64,000 nucleotides of DNA from Carpediemonas membranifera (taxonomy: Eukaryota; Fornicata): positions 124,001-188,000 of the forward strand of contig JAHDYR010000012.1 of assembly GCA_019828565.1 (NCBI GenBank). Direction: 5' to 3'. Shown here one piece after another: positions 27,199-36,512 of this stretch (the first letter of the stretch is position 1; every line of letters begins with the position of its first letter). A model generated the notes under the pieces. It searched no databases, was not told where the DNA came from, and worked only from the letters and a program-made list of their open reading frames with translations. Position numbers and translations under genes: made by a program.

Positions 27199-30100
27199 TT
27201 ACAGACCGGCTCGCTTGGCCTCGTCTGACTTCAGGAATATGTCTAGCGCCTCTAGGTCCTTGACTGACGAATAGTCTTGCCACGTGGCCTCTTCGTCTTC
27301 GCACCCAGCCCAATGGACGAGGTATTCCCGCTTGGACATCGGGCCTCGACCTCGAGATCGACTGATTCGCTCAACTTCCCACTCGTCGTCAGCCGTGGCT
27401 GCGAGTGCTTTGATCTGATCTTCTGTCAGCCTGCCGGGATTGAACTTCCGAACTCTCGATGCGTCTACCGTGATCGCTTTCGAGTTGTCCTTCTCAGCTA
27501 GGTCTAAAACCTTATACGCGACAACGACACCGTGTTGTTTCACTCCGGCGAGCCTTCGCATTGGCCCTCTCCATCCAGGTGACAACTTGTTCGGTGGTCT
27601 AGAGGGGTACTTGACTAGGACGAACCTGCTAATAATCTCATTCCTCGAGGCAGTAGCCTTTGCGAGGGCGTCCTCTCTCATCGCCTGGACTCGGCTGCTG
27701 GCGAGTTGGACAGCCGCTGCGGCCGCTTCCCTGTGAGACTCACTCGCGCTCGCTGTACTAGAATCAGTCACATACACGTTCTGTGGTATTCTCAGGTCGT
27801 ACCCGAGAACTATCTCGGCTGGTGACAGGCGTGTAGACGTGCGCGGGGATGAATTAACGATGAACTGGGCGACAGGTAGATTCTCGATCCAGGTTGACCC
27901 TCTGAGCTGAAACTTACGCGCCTTGAGGATGCGTAATACTTGCTGGTTGGCGCGCTCTACCATCCCATTGGATTGCGGGTGGTGAGCCGTGGTAATATGG
28001 ATCTTGAACCCCATCTCATCTGCGATGCGCTTGAAGAGTTGGTTCTTGAACTCTGGTCCTCCGTCGGATTGGAGAACCTCAGGGCACCCGAAACGCAATA
28101 TCCAGTTGTTGACCAGGGCGTCCGCTGCTGCCGCGCCGGTGGTACTCGAAGATGCGACTAGCTCAGTCCACCGACTGCACATGTCGATCATGACTGTGAT
28201 GTAAGCCTTGCCGTCGACGGAGGGGAAAGGCCCCATCGTGTCAACTGCCACCCTACGGAACGGGCGATCTACGGCTGTGTGCAATCCTGACGGGCTGTCA
28301 ACCGGAGGGCGTCTAATCACCTGGCACACCGGGCAGTTTTCGATGACCTTGCTGACAGTCTCACGTGATACTGACTTGCCTTGGTCCTTGAGTCGTTCAG
28401 TAACTACACGTCGGGAGAGGTGGGCCCCGGCGGTGAGGTGTTCTGCTTCAACGTCATCTTCTGATGCGGACTGCATAACGTACACTCGCGATAAGCCGTC
28501 TGCCCCACCGTTATCAAGGCCAGCGACGTGCTTGACGTCGAAGTCCATGTCGGACATAGCCTCAGCCCATCTGCGGACCTTGGCGTTAGTCGACTTGTAC
28601 ATGTAAATCAGGTTGCGATGGTCCGTGAGAAGGGTGAACTTTCCCCAGGAGAGGTACTTGTTCCATCGCTTAATGGCGGCGACGATGGCGAATGCCTCCT
28701 TCTCTCCGACCGACCATCGCGATTGCACTTGGTCAAAGGCCTTGCTCATAAAGCACACGGGTTGGCCTTCCTGCAATAGCACAGCGCCGTAGCCAACTCC
28801 TGACGCGTCGGTCATGATGGTGTGTTCCTTGGACGCATCGAAGATGGCGAGTGCTTCTGCTTGGGCGAGGAGTGTCTTGACTTTGCGTAGGGCTTGCTCT
28901 TGCTCGTCGCCACCCAGCGGGATCTTGGAGGCCATCGCTTGAGTTAAGGGGTGTACTACTTCTGCGAAACCAGGGACATGATCCCGGAAATAGTTAAGAA
29001 ATCCGACGAGCGCTTGCATTCCCTTGACCGACTTAGGCATTTCGAGATCCAGGATGTCTTGAATGCGGTCCGCTGCGATGCGTTGACAGCCATGGGATAT
29101 GACCCTGCCCAGGAACTCGACCTCGGCCCTCGAAAACTGGCACTTGTCACGGTTGAGTTGTAACTTGATCTGTCTAGTACGCTGCAGCACGCTCTCCAGG
29201 TTCTTGAGGTAATCCTCCTCGTTTTCCCCGAAGACAATGATATCGTCGATATAGATATAACAGGCGTGACCAACCAGTTCGGCGAAAGCCGACTCCATGG
29301 CACGCTGAAAGTGAGCTCCTGCGTTCCTTAGCCCGAAGGGCATCCTAGTGTATTGATATTGACCTAGAATGGTGGTGAACGCAGTGTACTTGCGGCAGCG
29401 TTTGGTCAGTTCGACCTGGTGATAACCCGACGACAGGTCTAGTGTGGCGAAGATCTTCTTGTTGGGTAGTTGGGCGATCACCTCGTCGATCATTGGGATC
29501 GGGTAGTCGAAAGTGGGGGTGATCTCGTTGATCTGCCGGAAATCCACGACGAAGCGCGACTTCCCGCCCTTCTTCGGCACCGTCATGGCCGGGGATGCGT
29601 ACGGTGAGTTGCTTCTCTCGATAAACCCCTTCAAGGACAGCTCGTCGATGTGCTCCCGTATTATGTCGACCTTGGCTGGTGGGACGAAGTATGGTCTGGC
29701 GTTGACCACTCGGTCCTCGCGTAGGATGAGGTCATACGGCTCGAGGCGGCTGGGTTCGCTACGGTCCTCGAACACGTCGCTATAACGTCTGATTAGCTCG
29801 GCCTGCCGGTCGATGCTGGTCTGCGACAAAGAAAACAATGGTGCCTGATACTTGTACACGTCCGGAATCTCGATCTCGTCATCATCTTGCTCGTCTGTGT
29901 AGGCTTGGGGAAGGATTCCCAGTGCTACCATGTCTGGATATCCGATAATCATGTCGAACTCAGTGTCAAGTAGCAGCATACGTGGCTTGTAGGAGCACGC
30001 CTTGGGTGTAAACGCTGACGCTAGCAGTCTTACGTCGCCTTCAACAGCGCCTTGCGCGTGAAGAATACCCTTGTTGGCGGTACGGATCGGAATAACCTCG

Positions 30101-31149
30101 GAGCTAACTTTTGTCAGCTTGGACGCCCACGTGCTCTTAATGATCGTGACTCCGGCACCTGAATCAAGTAGAGCAGTGAGGTTGTGACCATTAATCTGGA
30201 CTTTGATCAAGGGAACAGATGGCTTAGTCTCGGTCTCGCCCTTAGTCTTTGACGGTTCGCCCTCGGCCGGTGACTCCTTGGAACTTAAAACACACACGCA
30301 CTTGGAGGATTTACAGTAATCCTCCAGGTGGCCGACACGACCACACTTCTTACATGTGTGCTTGGGCTTCTTACACTTGAACACCGAGTGACCCTTGCCA
30401 CCGCAGTTATAGCAGGTGTAGTTAGAGTAGTCCTTTGCCGGCTTCTCCTTCTTGATTGCCTTGTGGCCCTTGTTGGTTTCAGCCGACCGGTTATCGGACG
30501 AGGGCTTCTTCGGGATCACAGACGAGTCGTGTCTGCGGTCATGGCGGGACGTGTAGGGTTGACGAGAGGGAGCGTCTTCGAAAGCGCTTAGTAGATCCCG
30601 TGACTCTTGGACTTCACGTGCTAGGGCTAGGACGGCGGGCATAGCCTTTTCCAGAGGCTGGTCCTCGATGAGCTCTTGGATGCGGTACATGGCCTTGGGG
30701 TTGCTCTTAAAGGCACGCGTATACGCCTCCTTGAGGTTGTCCTCGTTGAGGGACTTCCCATCGAACAGGGACAAGAGGAGAGTGAACTTCCGATTGACGC
30801 GTGCGACCTGTACCGTGTCGAAGCTGTTGGCTCTTAGACGGAACAGCTGGAGGCGTGAGGTCTTGGTTCTGGGTTGCAGGGCTTGTCCGAGCCGCTTGAG
30901 AGTTCTCTGATCCTTCAGATCGCGGATGTTCTTCCTTGAGGCTACTAGGGGAGTGTGATCGTCGTCTTCGTCCTGCGTAGTGGATAGGATCGTGGCAATG
31001 AGGTCTTGTACCGAGCTATCAATCAAGTCTGAGATATCCCGATGGCCTCCGTAAGCGCGATAGTCGCGGAAGGCCTCGGCGAAAGTGATGAGAGCCTCAA
31101 CTGACGGAACCGTTAGTAGAGGAGGTATAAGGCGTTTCTTATCGTTCAT
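27199..31149 (-). CDS. Element G gag-pol polyprotein (1316 aa, intact)
   Basis: ATG 31149, 18 nt after the 5' LTR. Domains: gag capsid part (1 to ~200); basic linker; two zinc knuckles CYNCGGKGHSVFKC (~245) and CKKCGRVGHLEDYC (~265); retropepsin LLDSGAGVTII (~328); RT with VVDFRQIN, FATLDLSSGYHQ, PFGLRNAGAHFQ and catalytic YIDDIIVF (~636); RNase H MTDASGVGYGA (~783) and LLTDHRNL; integrase zinc finger HLTAGAHLS...CPVCQ; catalytic D (VDTMGPF), D (QSDGGPEF) and E (GMVERANQ). The C-terminal GWRGPM module is followed by a chromodomain (EWEVERISRSRGRG...YLVHWAGCEDEEATW). Gag and pol share one frame with no stop between them, so no frameshift is needed. Confidence 0.96.
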   Translation of the reverse strand: MNDKKRLIPPLLTVPSVEALITFAEAFRDYRAYGGHRDISDLIDSSVQDLIATILSTTQDEDDDHTPLVASRKNIRDLKDQRTLKRLGQALQPRTKTSRLQLFRLRANSFDTVQVARVNRKFTLLLSLFDGKSLNEDNLKEAYTRAFKSNPKAMYRIQELIEDQPLEKAMPAVLALAREVQESRDLLSAFEDAPSRQPYTSRHDRRHDSSVIPKKPSSDNRSAETNKGHKAIKKEKPAKDYSNYTCYNCGGKGHSVFKCKKPKHTCKKCGRVGHLEDYCKSSKCVCVLSSKESPAEGEPSKTKGETETKPSVPLIKVQINGHNLTALLDSGAGVTIIKSTWASKLTKVSSEVIPIRTANKGILHAQGAVEGDVRLLASAFTPKACSYKPRMLLLDTEFDMIIGYPDMVALGILPQAYTDEQDDDEIEIPDVYKYQAPLFSLSQTSIDRQAELIRRYSDVFEDRSEPSRLEPYDLILREDRVVNARPYFVPPAKVDIIREHIDELSLKGFIERSNSPYASPAMTVPKKGGKSRFVVDFRQINEITPTFDYPIPMIDEVIAQLPNKKIFATLDLSSGYHQVELTKRCRKYTAFTTILGQYQYTRMPFGLRNAGAHFQRAMESAFAELVGHACYIYIDDIIVFGENEEDYLKNLESVLQRTRQIKLQLNRDKCQFSRAEVEFLGRVISHGCQRIAADRIQDILDLEMPKSVKGMQALVGFLNYFRDHVPGFAEVVHPLTQAMASKIPLGGDEQEQALRKVKTLLAQAEALAIFDASKEHTIMTDASGVGYGAVLLQEGQPVCFMSKAFDQVQSRWSVGEKEAFAIVAAIKRWNKYLSWGKFTLLTDHRNLIYMYKSTNAKVRRWAEAMSDMDFDVKHVAGLDNGGADGLSRVYVMQSASEDDVEAEHLTAGAHLSRRVVTERLKDQGKSVSRETVSKVIENCPVCQVIRRPPVDSPSGLHTAVDRPFRRVAVDTMGPFPSVDGKAYITVMIDMCSRWTELVASSSTTGAAAADALVNNWILRFGCPEVLQSDGGPEFKNQLFKRIADEMGFKIHITTAHHPQSNGMVERANQQVLRILKARKFQLRGSTWIENLPVAQFIVNSSPRTSTRLSPAEIVLGYDLRIPQNVYVTDSSTASASESHREAAAAAVQLASSRVQAMREDALAKATASRNEIISRFVLVKYPSRPPNKLSPGWRGPMRRLAGVKQHGVVVAYKVLDLAEKDNSKAITVDASRVRKFNPGRLTEDQIKALAATADDEWEVERISRSRGRGPMSKREYLVHWAGCEDEEATWQDYSSVKDLEALDIFLKSDEAKRAGL

Positions 31150-31167
31150 GGCTTGAATTTCTAGAAA

Positions 31168-31288
31168 TGTAGTCCGTTAGGGACAAGAAAGCTTTACAGG
31201 GAAAAGAGACGACACCAAATGTGTCGACAGAAACCTGAAGACGATGTAAATAATACAACTATGTAAATATTGGGTAAGACCCACGACA
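31168..31288 (-). repeat. 5' LTR of element G (121 bp)
   Basis: Identical to 25143-25263. The palindrome ATTTCTAGAAAT (31157-31168) spans its inner edge at the primer-site position. Confidence 0.95.
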
Positions 31289-31292
31289 GTGT

Positions 31293-31391
31293 TGGAAAAC
31301 ACAAATGGCAAGGAGAGCGATTTATAGAGTCGACACAATGGGTGTAGACATGACTAAACGAGACCCAATATATAATGTATGCGCGACACTA
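31293..31391 (-). repeat. Solo A-type LTR, remaining 99 bp
   Basis: The reverse complement matches the element A LTR over its whole length with scattered changes. The hairpin GTCGACAC/GTGTAGAC has one mismatch. The second stem GTGTT/AACAC is kept, although its loop changed from GTAC to TTCC. The right target copy gatct is at 31392-31396. Confidence 0.88.
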
Positions 31392-31396
31392 CAGAT

Positions 31397-31644
31397 CTTC
31401 GACGGGATTCTTCCTCGCAAGCGGTCCATTAGTCTCAATTAAGCAACATCAAGCTTCTCAGACAGCAGTTTATAGGTTAGGACGTGCTAAGGTCCCGATC
31501 AGATGGGGATCATTGGCGCCAGCGGCGACGACGAGCCAGCGCCTCGAGGGGTGCCACAGCCGTTCCACAAAGCTTGCCAAATCGATTCGTCGGTTCGATC
31601 AAGGCTACGGTGTCAATAATGTTTAATGTCCATCAACCAACAAG
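31397..31644 (-). mobile_element. Element H remnant, part 2, up to the host gene
   Basis: Non-coding sequence that continues part 1 once the solo LTR is removed. It has a weak resemblance to the leader regions of the F and G antisense ORFs (an AACATCA block near 31445). Where H ends and host sequence begins cannot be placed. Confidence 0.3.
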
Positions 31645-32688
31645 CTACGCTGACCCAAACCTGCTGCGGGCGGAGGACTGAAGGGCACTCCACGAAAATG
31701 CACTCACACCCAGATTCGGCCGTCGGAACTGAAGGTCGGGCTGCTGTGCCTCAGAAACAAGAGCAGCCTGTTTCGCCTTCGTGTCCTCGTACTGCGTCCT
31801 CACAGAAACAGCCTTAAAGTGCACTTTCGACTTCCCGACAATTGGGAGCTTTTTGAGCGCTGGTGCTCTCGAAAGAGTCGGCTCCTCGTCTGAATCATCC
31901 TCGCTAGAGGCAAGGAGCTCCTCCTCCTCGTCCCTGGGAATGGTCCGGCCGTGGTATGATGCGTCCGACTCTGACTCCTGAGTCGAGTCGTCCTCCGTGG
32001 TCTCTTCTGCCGACTCAGAGCCAGTGGCCGCTTCCTCTTCCCTCTCCTGGGTCTTGCTGTAGTCCTCGTTGTAGTCTTCGTCCTCGCTTGAGCCGGCGGT
32101 CTCCGAGTCGTCAGACCGGGGCGACACACTCGGGAACACGTGCCGCTGCTCCACAGCCACAGCCTCCCCCTGCTGCGGGTACTGGGGCGGGGGCATCTGT
32201 GGTGTGGGCTGGAACCACTGGCTGTCCCCCATCATTCCATATCCCATGGAGGGCATCATCATTGGAGAGGCCTGGTACTGGTACCCCGGCTGGTAGTACC
32301 AACCTTCTATGGCGTTTGTAGAAGCGTTATTGGGGACACCGGGGCGTGGGGCGCTGAGGGGTGCGGTTTGGGCGGGGAATGGGAGCATCGTCATTTGGGG
32401 ATTGGGGAGAGAGGGGGTGAGAAGCTGCATGGGGATGGGATAAGCGCCGGGAGGGAATACTGGAGGGTATTGGGCAACTGTAGTTGGTTGTACGCTCTGG
32501 TATTCATCCTCAGAGTCCGAAGAGCTCGAAGAGTGGTCTGTGTATGTCTCTTCGCTTGGAGACGGGTATTTCTCTTCTTCCTCGTCTTCATATGTGGCGC
32601 GTTTGCTGAAGAAACGGCCAAACCATCCAGGACTATTCGGGTGCTTTCGTTTTTGGCCGGCCATTGCGTTTTCAAATGAAATCGTCAT
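31645..32688 (-). CDS. Hypothetical acidic low-complexity protein, 347 aa
   Basis: ATG at 32688; the frame is open further upstream without a better ATG. The N-terminus (MTISFENAMAGQKRKHPNSP) includes a KRKH basic patch that could act as a nuclear signal. An acidic Ser/Glu/Asp segment, a Pro/Gln/Tyr/Met-rich middle (QYPPVFPPGAYPIPMQL, MPPPQYPQQ), a second long acidic stretch and a basic C-terminus follow. No domain is recognised. The composition suggests an intrinsically disordered nuclear or RNA-associated host protein. It is the first clearly non-transposon gene after the nested cluster. Confidence 0.65.
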   Translation of the reverse strand: MTISFENAMAGQKRKHPNSPGWFGRFFSKRATYEDEEEEKYPSPSEETYTDHSSSSSDSEDEYQSVQPTTVAQYPPVFPPGAYPIPMQLLTPSLPNPQMTMLPFPAQTAPLSAPRPGVPNNASTNAIEGWYYQPGYQYQASPMMMPSMGYGMMGDSQWFQPTPQMPPPQYPQQGEAVAVEQRHVFPSVSPRSDDSETAGSSEDEDYNEDYSKTQEREEEAATGSESAEETTEDDSTQESESDASYHGRTIPRDEEEELLASSEDDSDEEPTLSRAPALKKLPIVGKSKVHFKAVSVRTQYEDTKAKQAALVSEAQQPDLQFRRPNLGVSAFSWSALQSSARSRFGSA

Positions 32689-33869
32689 TTTCTGCTGCTT
32701 AGCCCCAGCGCGGAAACAGAGAGAGCGCGTCGAAACGAGGAAATGGGGAGGAAGAGGATGCAAGCCCTGCGGACCGAAGCTGAGAGGAGGCAACAGGCAA
32801 CGCAAAGGGCCATAGACGAGTAGCACCAACCCCGCCCGTGCCATGGGCCACGCCCATCCAACACGCAGCACCGACCACCCCCACTCAGGAACCATCGGAA
32901 GAAGACCAGGACCAAGCGATGTCCCTGTTGGACCCCGGCAGCATCGTTCCCCACACCCGAGCCGTATGAGGCGGACGGCCAAACCTACTGATCGACAACC
33001 AGGACCTGGTTCCCAGCCACGACGGGACCGCAATCCCCACTGCACTTCTTGAGGGCGCTGCGGCCGAGCAAAACGTCAGCTGCCATCAAGAGACAAGTGA
33101 CCAGTGATAGAGCCAGTCGAGCCTGGAACCGACGAGGACGCGACTGATGTAGATGAACCAGACGATGAACCACCGCTCAGACACCCACCTCAAGATCAGG
33201 CCAGGAAGGGGACACCGAAGGGCCAGACACATACCCACCGCATCAAGCTCGCACGTCGACCGACCATCCGTCAAAGTGCCGGTCTCATGATTAGTTTCCG
33301 ATCGTAGGAGCAACTTGTTCCAACCTGTAAAATGATGTTCCGACTCTGTCTTCAGCGGAGACACACTCGTGCCGGCAGGGTGTGCTGAGCTCTGTTCGGC
33401 CCTTTGCCGACTTCGCTCAAGATGCTATCGTCTGCCGTCGTCTGCGAGCTGACATTCATTCGGGAGAACCCGACAGCCTCCCGTGCGAAGAAGCTGAAGA
33501 AGCCATGCATCTCGACCCTGAAGATGCCCGCGGTGAGTGCCATCCCCATGATTCACCGGGAGACACGTCTTTCGTCTGCTGAAGAAGAGATGGGAGACGA
33601 TTCGGAGACGGAGATCGACGAGCCTGAAGCGGAGCCAAGCCTGCAAGGACGCTTGGGCGTGCAGCCACCCGATGTGCCGCTGGCCACTCCTCAAGCACCT
33701 CAACCGAAGCGTGTCATCTTTGGGCAACCAGTGGGGTCTGTACTATGATCGTGATGGCTGTGAGCTGAAGGAGAGACTTTGCATCAGCAGCCTGACCCTA
33801 GTCAAAAGTGACGCCGGCCGACACCTGTGATCCATCCAGCACATCCGAGCACTAGGCATCAGCAGGCCG
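32689..33869. other. Region between host gene and Ty3 relic
   Basis: No intact gene. Several short acidic or basic open stretches occur, some of which (33104-33300, 33480-33748) could be worn-down gag/protease sequence of the relic that follows. The first ~150 bp are probably the promoter and 5' leader of the gene at 31645-32688. Confidence 0.35.
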
Positions 33870-35672
33870 AGCCATGCCACCAATGGTGGTGGTAGATAAG
33901 AAGTCGGGAGACATCCGCCTGTGGACTACACCCGACTCAACGTTGTAAGCATCAGATACTCCCCACTGCCCGATCTGAAGTCGTTTGTCGCAGGGTTACC
34001 CTTCCTGGCACAATCATGGCGAAATATGGCAAGGTTCCGTCGGCACTAGACTTTACACTCCTCCAGCGGAAGGCTCCGCGGCACCCGAAACAATCCTCTC
34101 AGCCAAGCTCTGGCTTCTCCAGGACACCGTGAACATGTTCACGATGATGCCCAAGAGCACCGCCCCGGACGACACCATCAAGGCGCTCTTGGCCTGCTTA
34201 AGGCGTCTTGATTATTATTATGGAGAACAGTCTAAGCTCACTGCCTGGCGCGAGCAAACAATCGTTTCCTGTGGCCTGTGGCCTCAAACAGCAGTTGTTA
34301 GCTGTCCGTCTGCGTATTCCCGTCTACTGCCACAGTGGAGTCGCCTTCTCCGACATCGCCGCGATATGGCCAACATCAAGGATGTGGTGAATCCGAGATT
34401 GGCCTCAGTGGACTTCAGTGGAGTGGTTGTCAGCGCGGTGGGTAGGATCGCCGGTGCGCCTGATGGTACGACCCGCACATCCAGCCCACTGTCATCCCCG
34501 TGAGGACCCCCGGCGCCAAGTTGATGCCGACATCCGTGGAGCTCAAGGAGACGAGATTATCAGCGTCAGTCAATCCTCCGTGGTCACGTTCACCCTGCCG
34601 TCGTTCGGCCCCCTCCCACCGGATGGCAGCAGGATGCAGCTTCATGAGATCATCATCGACCCAGACCGCTTAAGGGCGACCCGGGCAACTCGGCTCTCAC
34701 TGAGAGAAGCAGGATGCCAGACCAGGGTGTAATGTCGCAGGGAGCTCCAATGTAGTAGCAGACCAGCTGTCGCGCCCAGCGCTCACGCACCCGAAGATAC
34801 AGCGACTGCGGCGTGCGGCCCAACGCCCCATGGATGAAGAGTTCGTGACTTTTAGCCACTCTGAAGACGACGGGAGTAACTCTACGTCTGAGGACGAGGG
34901 CCCGCGAGACCCGAAGATCAGCCAGCGGGACCGCGACGACGTCGAGAAGGCTGTGTTTGCAGCAGGCCAGAGTCGTGCCTTGACTGCTGAAGCTAAGACA
35001 GCGCTACTCAAGGAGGCTCATACCCTTGAGCACGTGGGACTCAAGCAGACACTTCGCAACCTGCGTCAGACTGGCACGATTTGGCCTAACATGATGGCGG
35101 ATGGGGTGTCCCAGATGAGATCCGCTCGGACAGAGGCGGCGAATTCACTGGAGACGAGACCGCGACGTGGCTCCTAGCTTTCGGCGTGAGACCTAAGCTA
35201 ACGTTCGCTTACCATCCACAGGGCAACGGCATGTGCGAAAGGCTGAACCGAACGTGGACGATTAAGCTCAGAGTTTTAATGGGCAACTGTTGTACATTTG
35301 ACCAGTGGACAGACTCGCTGCCGCGCAGTGGTACAGCTGGCCATCAACAGCAGTTTCCGTGAGTTCTTGGTTGACTGGGTCAGCCAGGAAGCGACCTGGG
35401 AGCCGTACTTTGTGGTGAGCGGTCTGGCCGCTCTGGACGAGTTCTTGGCTACCGAAGCCGCCGTTCAGGAGGAGGTAGCTGTAGGGGCCGGGGCGAGAGC
35501 AGCGGCTATTTGATTAATGATTTGATGAATACACGATAAGCACTACATGACTAGACCAGGGTGTTATGTCCTCAATGTAACCAGAGAATCGGGTGTCTCG
35601 CGTGTCTTGGCACCTTGATTGCTCGCTGAAATAGTTTACAAAACAGACCCGGCATACAGCATAGACATAACA
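33870..35672 (+). pseudogene. Decayed Ty3/gypsy relic (element K)
   Basis: Pieces occur in correct order on the plus strand: an RT block near 33880-33930 (MVVVDKKSGDIRL then, after a small deletion, VDYTRLN); the end of RNase H near 34750-34790 (SNVVADQLSRP); the integrase zinc-finger region near 35015-35090 (AHTLEHVGLKQTLRNLR); the end of the integrase core near 35205-35270 (FAYHPQGNGMCERLNR); and a chromodomain tail near 35365-35450 (VDWVSQEATWEPYFV). Frames change repeatedly and stops are common. A 3' LTR candidate ends the relic. It is the oldest LTR element in the window by this measure. Confidence 0.72.
35562..35672 (+). repeat. Putative 3' LTR of relic K (111 bp)
   Basis: Begins TGTTATGTCC and ends GACATAACA, so its ends are inverted copies of each other with the usual TG...CA. 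It is preceded by the purine-rich accaggg. No second copy was found, so the call rests on position and end structure only. It ends 16 bp before the stop codon of the next, minus-strand gene. Confidence 0.45.
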
Positions 35673-35688
35673 GGACATGTAAATCAGC

Positions 35689-36444
35689 TCACATCATGAC
35701 GTCAAACGGCCCTGTGTTGGCGAATCCTGGGTGCAGCTCGCTCCAGTTGAGACTGCCGAGTCCGTCCATCAGCAGACTACCGCTGCCATTGATACCACTG
35801 GACAGGGCAGGATCAGCAGCACGAGGGTCTGCCTGTTCCTGGATGACTTCGACTGTCTTGCCGGCGCCCTCGGCCTCTTGGGGGCCAAGGACCGGCGTGG
35901 CGTGACCCCCGTGATCATCCGGCCTCATGGCCACTGGGTTGAACGAGGCGGTGTCTGCAGGCAGTCCGTCCAGCGGTGTGAACGGGAACTCCGTCTGCAC
36001 GAGCGGATTGGGGGCATACTCGTTGTATATGTTGTTCAAATACACTTGTGAGTTCGCAGCTTCGCAGATGTCCTGGGTAAGCCCCTCCTGCGTCTCTGGA
36101 GTGTACTTCCTGAGGTGTGCGGGGTTGTAACCGGCTGGTGTGATCTCTCTTATGCCCAGAGAGGTCGAAAAGACACGGATGCTCGTCCGAAAGCAGGGAA
36201 AGCTCTGGAATTCTGACTCTTTGGGCGGTACGAAGTAATATTGCTCGTATAATACTTGATTCGCATCCTTTTTCTTGCTGTGAAGCCATCTAATCAGCCG
36301 TTTTGTATGAGCTATCCTACACTGGTTCGCCAAGCGCTGGGACAGGAGCTCCTGTACCTCTTTGTTCTCTACAAATTCATTCCAGTTGTCCTCGAATGTG
36401 TAAGTGTCCTCTGGGAGACCTGGTGGAGTCTTTACGCCCAACAT
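35689..36444 (-). CDS. Host gene of unknown function, 251 aa
   Basis: ATG at 36444 (MLGVKTPPGLPEDTYTFEDN). The N-terminal ~110 residues look like a compact helical or winged-helix-like domain rich in charged residues and aromatics (WNEFVENKEVQELLSQRLAN; YEQYYFVPPKESEFQSFPCF). The C-terminal half is Pro/Gly/Ala/Asp-rich and probably disordered. I do not recognise the family; a DNA-binding role is only a guess from the composition. Element J is inserted with its target copy cgacg directly upstream of the ATG, so the native 5' flank now lies at 41005 and beyond, 4.55 kb away. Confidence 0.7.
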   Translation of the reverse strand: MLGVKTPPGLPEDTYTFEDNWNEFVENKEVQELLSQRLANQCRIAHTKRLIRWLHSKKKDANQVLYEQYYFVPPKESEFQSFPCFRTSIRVFSTSLGIREITPAGYNPAHLRKYTPETQEGLTQDICEAANSQVYLNNIYNEYAPNPLVQTEFPFTPLDGLPADTASFNPVAMRPDDHGGHATPVLGPQEAEGAGKTVEVIQEQADPRAADPALSSGINGSGSLLMDGLGSLNWSELHPGFANTGPFDVMM

Positions 36445-36449
36445 CGACG

Positions 36450-36492
36450 TGTGGTAAACTGCACTTGATTGATTTCTCTGACCGAGACTACA
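36450..36492 (+). repeat. 5' LTR of element J (43 bp)
   Basis: Identical to 40957-40999. It is too short to hold a conventional U3-R-U5 layout with its own promoter. The palindrome AGAAGCTTCT (36492-36501) spans its last base and the primer-site position. The reading frame of pol is open through it. Confidence 0.95.
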
Positions 36493-36512
36493 GAAGCTTC
36501 TACAGTCCATAT

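Larger units (their letters stand above)
25143..31288 (-). mobile_element. Element G: complete Ty3/gypsy element with antisense ORF
   Basis: A 6.15-kb minus-strand element with identical 121-bp LTRs and a 4-bp target duplication gtgt (25139-25142 and 31289-31292), inserted in the solo LTR. A single open gag-pol frame of 1316 codons (31149-27199) is followed by a plus-strand ORF ending 28 bp from the pol stop, then ~650 bp of non-coding sequence and a purine tract (ccatggaggggcgg, minus strand) at the 3' LTR. It is the best candidate in the window for an active element. Confidence 0.95.

Noticed and set aside
1095-31391. CRISPR-like or satellite array because of many short direct repeats
   Set aside because: The repeats are pairs of LTRs kilobases apart, each with its own sequence, ends and target duplication.
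36303-36512. Upstream extension of the element J polyprotein across its 5' LTR into the host gene
   Set aside because: It precedes the LTR and lies opposite host coding sequence; the ATG 20 nt after the LTR is the sensible start.
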